In this document: positions 59,061 through 64,000 of the stretch, piece by piece
Position numbering within the stretch: the first letter of the stretch is position 1
How the letters are laid out: every line of letters begins with the position of its first letter
Origin: Catenaria anguillulae PL171
Lineage: Eukaryota; Blastocladiomycota; Blastocladiomycetes; Blastocladiales; Catenariaceae
Length of the DNA: 64,000 nt
Reading direction: 5' to 3'
Assembly (NCBI GenBank): GCA_002102555.1
Contig: MCFL01000005.1
Coordinates: 62,001-126,000 of the forward strand
The notes under the pieces: model-generated
What the model saw: only the letters and a program-made list of their open reading frames with translations
Databases searched by the model: none
What the model was told of the DNA's origin: nothing
Translations under genes and position numbers: made by a program

Positions 59061-60095
59061 ATGCCCAAAGGACTCTCGGCTCCATTCTCAAAGCTCAAGG
59101 ACGGCTTGACGCGTTCGGCGAGCGCGGTTGGCCCAATGCGTATGGGCCACGGCCAAGGTCAAGGACAGGGAAATACAGTCAAGAAGAGTCGGTCGGATGC
59201 CTCCTTAGAAGCCCTTCGCGAGCAGCCACCTTCCCGGGCGGACTATTCAATGGTATGCTACATGTCCCAGCGCTGATTCCCAACGCCCATGCGTATGAGC
59301 TAATCGCTGCAAGTGTAACACGGACTTTTCGAATATGTTGTAGCGTGTTCGCATCGGCGCCCGCGCAGCCCAATTCTTCATTTCCATTCTTCAAATTACT
59401 GTCCTCCTTCGCTTGGATGTTGTCTTTCTCACTCAGCGCGACTTCAACTCGACCTTTGCGGCCGCCGTGTGGATGGCGTACCTGACCCTCGCATTCACCG
59501 TCGCAGCTGTCGGAATCCACTATCACCCAAAAGTCATCAAAGGCAAATGGTCCCCGTCTCGCCCGCTGGCAATTGAAATTGGGTTGTCGCTTGTCATGGC
59601 GCTCCTCCATCTTGGCGTGTTCTTGGCCTCGGCAATCAACAGCGGGTCGTCCGACAATGCACAAAAGGCGAGCTGCTTGCCTGGCACCCAGAACGGCAAA
59701 TGCGATATGATGAACATGTCCATCCTGTTCTCGTTCCTGCAGACATGCAGTTGGGGCTTCATGATTTACCGGTGCATTCGCGACATTTACAAGTATGGAG
59801 GCGGGTCTGGAGGTACAATTGAGATCCGTTGGATGTCGCTTCCAGATGTACATGCTAAGCAGACACATTTTTGATATTGTTGCACATGCACAGAGTTTAT
59901 CAGTATTTCCCAACTTCGGAGCCGCGTCGGCCGCCGATAAGTGATGATCCGCGGCTGGTCCTTGAGGAGGAAGCGAAGGGGCTCCTCGCCATTCTTCTTT
60001 TGTCATCTCGGGACTGCTCTCTGTTGTCTTCTAAAGCAGAGAAGGGGGGCGGGGAACACTCCTGTCGAAAAACACCTCGACTTATATGTACATAA
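59061..60095 (+). CDS. four-transmembrane (MARVEL-like) protein, unknown function
   Basis: Exon 1 (59061-59252) encodes a 64-residue soluble head with a Gly/Gln run. A GTATGC...TAG intron leads to exon 2 at 59344, which starts RVRIGARAAQFFISILQ. Four hydrophobic helices follow (around FFISILQITVLL, FAAAVWMAYLTLAFTVAA, IEIGLSLVMALLHLGVF and MSILFSFLQTCSWGFMI), with a Cys-containing loop before helix 4. Order and spacing fit MARVEL-domain proteins of vesicle or plasma membranes, but no diagnostic motif is present. The 3' end is uncertain: exon 2 can stop at 59874, or a GTACAA intron near 59,815 may splice to about 59,896 and continue into an acidic tail (SDDPRLVLEEEAKG) ending at 60095. Confidence 0.55.
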
Positions 60096-60422
60096 CTTGT
60101 CCCTCGATTTCGCACGAATATACTTCCACAAATGAGTCCACCAAGACTCTGCAACGGCATACATTCATGGCCGACAGGCCATCTTTGTATGGCAAGCAAT
60201 GGCAAAGCGCCTGTTTCCATGGCCGCATGATCTATTCAAACGTAAATACATGGCTGAATCCGTGAGACAAGAATATGACGACTGGCAGGATCAACCAAGG
60301 TGTGGAGGGGCTCTTTTTCGCCGCGATGGAAAGGTTTGGTCCAGCATCAGCACATGCGGCAGCAACGTGTAGGGATTAAGTTGTTGGCTCATTTGCTGGG
60401 TGCGGACATTTTGAGCGGAGGA
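60096..60422. other. spacer before the orphan polytopic gene
   Basis: About 330 bases with no clear feature. The open frame of the next gene extends back to about 60,300, but its first plausible Met is at 60423. Confidence 0.35.
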
Positions 60423-63400
60423 ATGCAGGATGTGAGCGAAACAGGCAGGCGTCCCAACTCAGGCAAGAAATGCGACTCTATGCAATTAAATGAAATCCTC
60501 ATCATGTCAAATACAATTCAAGGAAGTATTGAGGAAGCAAACCATGCATCCGGGCCGGTTTCGTACCAGGCATGTTTACAGGCTGATCATGGTGCCGTCA
60601 TGCAACAAAGGACGCAAACAACGCCTACAACGTCAGGGTCACAGAGACTGGAACGAGTGCAGACGTCGGCATCACCACCCTCGCCCCAATCAGCAACCAG
60701 TCTTTCTGATAAGAGGCACGAAGGCGTTCCGGCCATTCCAATCGGCGAGGCGCCCCGTCAAGGCCCGACCACCGCTTGTGGGAGCTCCAATGCTGCATCG
60801 GGGCTGTGGCGCTCATTTGCTCACTCGGACAGTCAAGTCAGCGACTTTCACAAGCTTTATTTGCCTGTGCTCGAAACCGAGCATTCGCTGCCGGGGCCCC
60901 AATACTCAAAGTCGGCGCGCGATCTCAAGACTTGTGGTCACGGCCACGCCGGAACGCCACCAAGGGCGACTGGTCCAACAGTCACGCCGGTCACTGGCAG
61001 TGCGCCAGGATCCGCCAAGTCTTCGTCACCGTCTGTATCACCATCAGACAGGTTGAGCGACCTTGAGACGTTTATTCCGCCACCCATCGTCGAAGAAGAA
61101 TCATGCGAGCATGGGGAACAAGAAAGCGACCGCTGCCTTGAAACGTCTCAGTTCTCTGTTACGCCAGGTACAGTAGACCGTCGCCGGGGCATTGATCAAG
61201 AGCCGGAAGTATCGCAAACCTCAACCGCTCCCATGCGCTTGTCGCCAATAGCTTCTGCCGGACGACTCTTTATCCCGCTCAAGTCGTCGCCGCATGATTC
61301 GTCGTCCCATGGCCAGCTTCAGCCACACGCTCCCGGCCAGGTTTCGAAAAACACGCAAAAGACAGAGTCGTCATGGACGTTCGATTCAGTCAAGCTGAAT
61401 GGTCATGCAACCGAACTGGAAGGCTCAAAGCAATTGTGGCAATCGGTCGTCGGCTCTCAACTCGCAGTCGCGGCTGTCGAGCTCAAGCAAACCGATTACC
61501 GCATTTCGCTATGGACCCTCAGGTTTTACAGTCCGGAAATTGAAGCCAAATTTGCTGCGTTTGCCAAACGAATCCGCACGTTTCCCCTTGCGCCTTTCAA
61601 GGTATTGGTATTTTGAGCATGACTGTTTCCCACACCTCATCTCACCCAAAGCTGGTGCATGCAGTGGACACTCCTGATTCCCATCATATCACAGCTCATC
61701 ATGGTTGAAAGCTCACTCCAGGCATATAAATTGATCTTGCAGGCGTGCCCGAACGTACAGGGCGCCTGCATCATGTGCCAGAGCCACGTGTGGACACTTG
61801 TTTGCATCGTCTCTGCGCTCTTGATTGCGGTTTTACTCTTCACTTCGGTCGGAAAGGCGGCTGTCCAAAGAACTCGTCGACAGCGCCTCTCACTTGGGCT
61901 CTTTATCCTGTTTGTGATGGTTCACCTGTCCGGCATCCTGTGTGGCGGCTTATGTCGCCTGGGCCCGTACAAGGACGATTGGACGCTGGTGGATGGGACG
62001 ATTCAACTTGCCTTGACATGTGCTGGTAGAGATCCCGGAGGTCAAGCGTCTCAAGGATTACAGTGGCTCGAAACCTCATTCCAAACTCGAATCACGTCGG
62101 CCTACTCATATATTTACTTGCTTCTCGCAGCCACACAGTTGTCATTCTTGCAAGTCATGGGCCTCGGACTTTTCTTGCTCACATTTTTGGCCGTATGCAT
62201 CATGACCGTGGTTCCATCGACCACGTCGCTTCTCTGGCTGTTTTTGGCAAGTCTAGTTCAGGATGTCTGCAAGGCCGCTATTGCATCGTATCAGAGGGAT
62301 TTACTCGCCCGAGCTTGCTTTTTACTCGTCTCAACATATCAGTTGGACGGTGACCAAGTAAAAGACAAACTCGTCGTTCCTCCCGTGTTGCAACAACCCC
62401 TTCCGCAATCGTCACCGGGATTGAGGCAACCCATCGAAGCCAACATTCCCGGCGAAACTTTTGCCACACGGACAACCGAGCCGTCTCCTAGCGTGTTGTC
62501 ACGGGTACAATCGAACGAGTCAGCCCTGTTGCTAATGACCCAAGCTAAAATCCGTTCGCGTATCTTAGGCTGAAACGTCAGGAGCCTCAGGAACAGCGGC
62601 GAGCAAGCCAAGCTCTCTCCTCGAGGAAGGCTCTGAACTCGCAACATCCTTTACCCCCAGTATGCCAACAAACAGCGTGCTCTGGTGGCCAAGGCACAAT
62701 TTCAAGAAAATCCTTGCGTGGTTCAAGTCGAAATGGATCGCGATCATCTATCGGTTCCCCCAACCAGAAGACGAGGCCGCATACGTCGTGTATTACCGGA
62801 AAAAGCTTGTCATGCGCTTTCGGGTGATGATGATTCTCAACGTGGTCAGCTCCATCATATCCATGCTCCTCATCTTTGCCGTCTATCAGTTCCTGGAGCC
62901 CCTTGGCGATGGTGGCTGGTTGGATAATTGGGTCCTGACTGATGGTGTGGACGTTGGGGTTTGCTTGCTGCTCTTCTCTATCTTCAGAATCATTCGCCTC
63001 GACGTGGCGACAAGGATTGTCGAGGTGTCGGCGACTCTGTATGCGGCGGTGGCGATTATTCTTGCCTTTGCCAACAGCATGCGGCGAGGGGTCTTTCAGC
63101 ACGAGAATCGCGCAGCGACATTGGCACGATCCATCAGGTCTCTTGCAACAATTCGCAACGGTCTAACCAAATGACGTTCTTTTGCTGTAGATTGGGAATC
63201 ATCGCTGTCTTTTGACCATCTTCACACTCACCGCAATCCGGCTCCGACCTCGCATGCACTTTTCATTGCTGTGCCTCTTCATCTTCATGCTGGTCGTTGA
63301 GACGGTCACGTTTTACAAGCCAAGCCCCTACTTCACACTGGAGCTTCAAGGGATCGTTGACATGGGCACGCTCTTTGGGTCAGGATCGCTGTGCTTGCTC

Positions 63401-63577
63401 TTTGAAGCAGCTCAGCGCAAATACTTCTTGGCACGGAATCAGTACGCAATCGATGCGGCAAAGGCTGCTGCTGTGCGAATGGCGGACATGTCAAGTTCTG
63501 ATGACAGCGGGGCGATTCCGTACAAGGGCGTTGGAATGGACATGAAGAAGTTGTCCGCATCTATTGCCATTTTGTAA
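60423..63577 (+). CDS. orphan polytopic membrane protein with long disordered head
   Basis: No family is recognised. Exons are about 60423-61601, 61665-62504, 62569-63145 and 63184-63577, joined by GT-AG introns of 38-64 bases. The head (about 390 residues) is Ser/Pro/Thr-rich and ends in a compact stretch (VELKQTDYRISLWTLRFY). The rest holds roughly nine or ten hydrophobic helices, for example HVWTLVCIVSALLIAVLLF, LGLFILFVMVHLSGILC, LLAATQLSFLQVMGLGLF, FRVMMILNVVSSIISMLL, LYAAVAIILAFANSM and HFSLLCLFIFMLVVETV, in two blocks split by a soluble loop (about 62.35-62.75 kb). Near 63,210 one T seems to be missing from a T run (GTCTTTTGACC), since the frame and hydrophobic pattern continue after it. 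It may be two adjacent genes, but the 62505-62568 intron joins the blocks in phase. Confidence 0.55.
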
Positions 63578-63793
63578 AGATTGGTGAAAACATTTGGCTT
63601 TGTGTATACTCCATCCATGAGAGTCGCATTGCATTATTCCGGGCAACGACAGATTCCCGACCACTGCGAGCGAGGGGTACACATCATCAGCAATGGGAGC
63701 ATAAATCAGAAGGCTGTGGATTGAATACAGCGTGGGAGACGAATGGCGAGGAAAAAGAACAGACGAGCTCCAAAACAAATATAAACGGAACAT
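63578..63793. other. convergent spacer
   Basis: 216 bases between the stop codons of two converging genes; nothing else is seen. Confidence 0.4.
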
Positions 63794-64000
63794 TTACGGA
63801 ATGCCGAATTGGGCGTACACGACCTCGGGTTTCGCGTATCCAAGACCGTACACTAACGCTTGACCCAGACTGTTGGGCGCAAGGACGGTAAGTTGTCGCT
63901 CGACCATCTGTGGAACGAAAGGCGCAGGTCGGCTGGCAGTGATGGGCGCCTCGTGAAAGGCCAACCGTTTGGCGTTTTCCCGCTCGGTGGAATCTCGTAG
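63794..64000 (-). CDS. 3' end of an unidentified gene, cut by the window edge
   Basis: An open frame enters from the right edge and ends at TAA (63794-63796), giving 68 C-terminal residues such as ENAKRLAFHEAPITAS, MVERQLTVLAPNSLGQ and PEVVYAQFGIP. The sequence is protein-like and balanced in composition, but I recognise no family. The start lies beyond 64000, so the true protein is longer. Confidence 0.5.
   Translation of the reverse strand, partial: LRDSTERENAKRLAFHEAPITASRPAPFVPQMVERQLTVLAPNSLGQALVYGLGYAKPEVVYAQFGIP

Noticed and set aside
62569-62661. Frame change at about 62,565 as another missing-base error
   Set aside because: A GTACAA...TTAG intron (62505-62568) joins the two frames in phase and explains it better.
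1-64000. tRNA, rRNA and CRISPR loci
   Set aside because: No cloverleaf pattern, rRNA core sequence or regularly spaced repeats were noticed by eye; a tRNAscan-type run would be decisive for tRNAs.

Overview
The window is eukaryotic nuclear DNA and is gene-dense. Its introns are short (about 50-110 bases, mostly GTAxGx donors) and it uses the standard genetic code. It carries flagellar genes (an outer-arm dynein beta heavy chain, IFT74, and a dynein-tail-like gene) beside ordinary opisthokont or fungal housekeeping genes. Compact genes, moderately high GC and a motile axoneme together suggest a zoosporic fungus (blastocladiomycete or chytrid type, such as Allomyces or Catenaria). That placement is inference; no species-specific marker was read. 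Layout, left to right: an uninformative first 1.8 kb; a 3-ketoacyl-CoA reductase of fatty-acid elongation (+); a decayed LTR-retroelement patch holding a retropepsin-like domain (about 3.0-5.4 kb); the giant HEAT-repeat ribosome-biogenesis protein UTP20 (-), divergent from a long coiled-coil protein ending in BRCT domains (+); a duplicated pair of orphan seven-transmembrane genes (+, about 20.4-22.4 and 25.4-27.5 kb); the Paf1-complex subunit RTF1 (-); a 14.4-kb outer-arm dynein beta heavy chain (-), head-to-head with a gene for a dynein-tail-like protein that has no motor (+); a penta-EF-hand calcium protein (-); ACMSD of tryptophan catabolism (-); the GPI-transamidase subunit PIG-T (+); a C11orf68/BLES03-like protein (-); IFT74 (+); a four-TM protein (+); an orphan polytopic membrane protein (+); and the 3' end of an unidentified gene (-) cut by the window edge. 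Themes: dynein beta chain, tail-only dynein-like protein and IFT74 all serve building or working a flagellum. UTP20 and RTF1 serve ribosome assembly and transcription; the reductase and PIG-T act in the ER. Neighbouring genes are often divergent and share promoters of about 0.3-0.55 kb. A property of the sequence affects every model: several clearly conserved genes are broken by single-base frame slips, nearly all in the direction of one missing base, often at a short homopolymer, and clustered in short stretches, while the 7.1-kb main exon of UTP20 has none. I read most of these as base-calling or consensus errors rather than decay. The most interesting biology is the motor-less dynein-tail gene paired with a full dynein, and the 7TM pair whose mosaic similarity looks like recent gene conversion.
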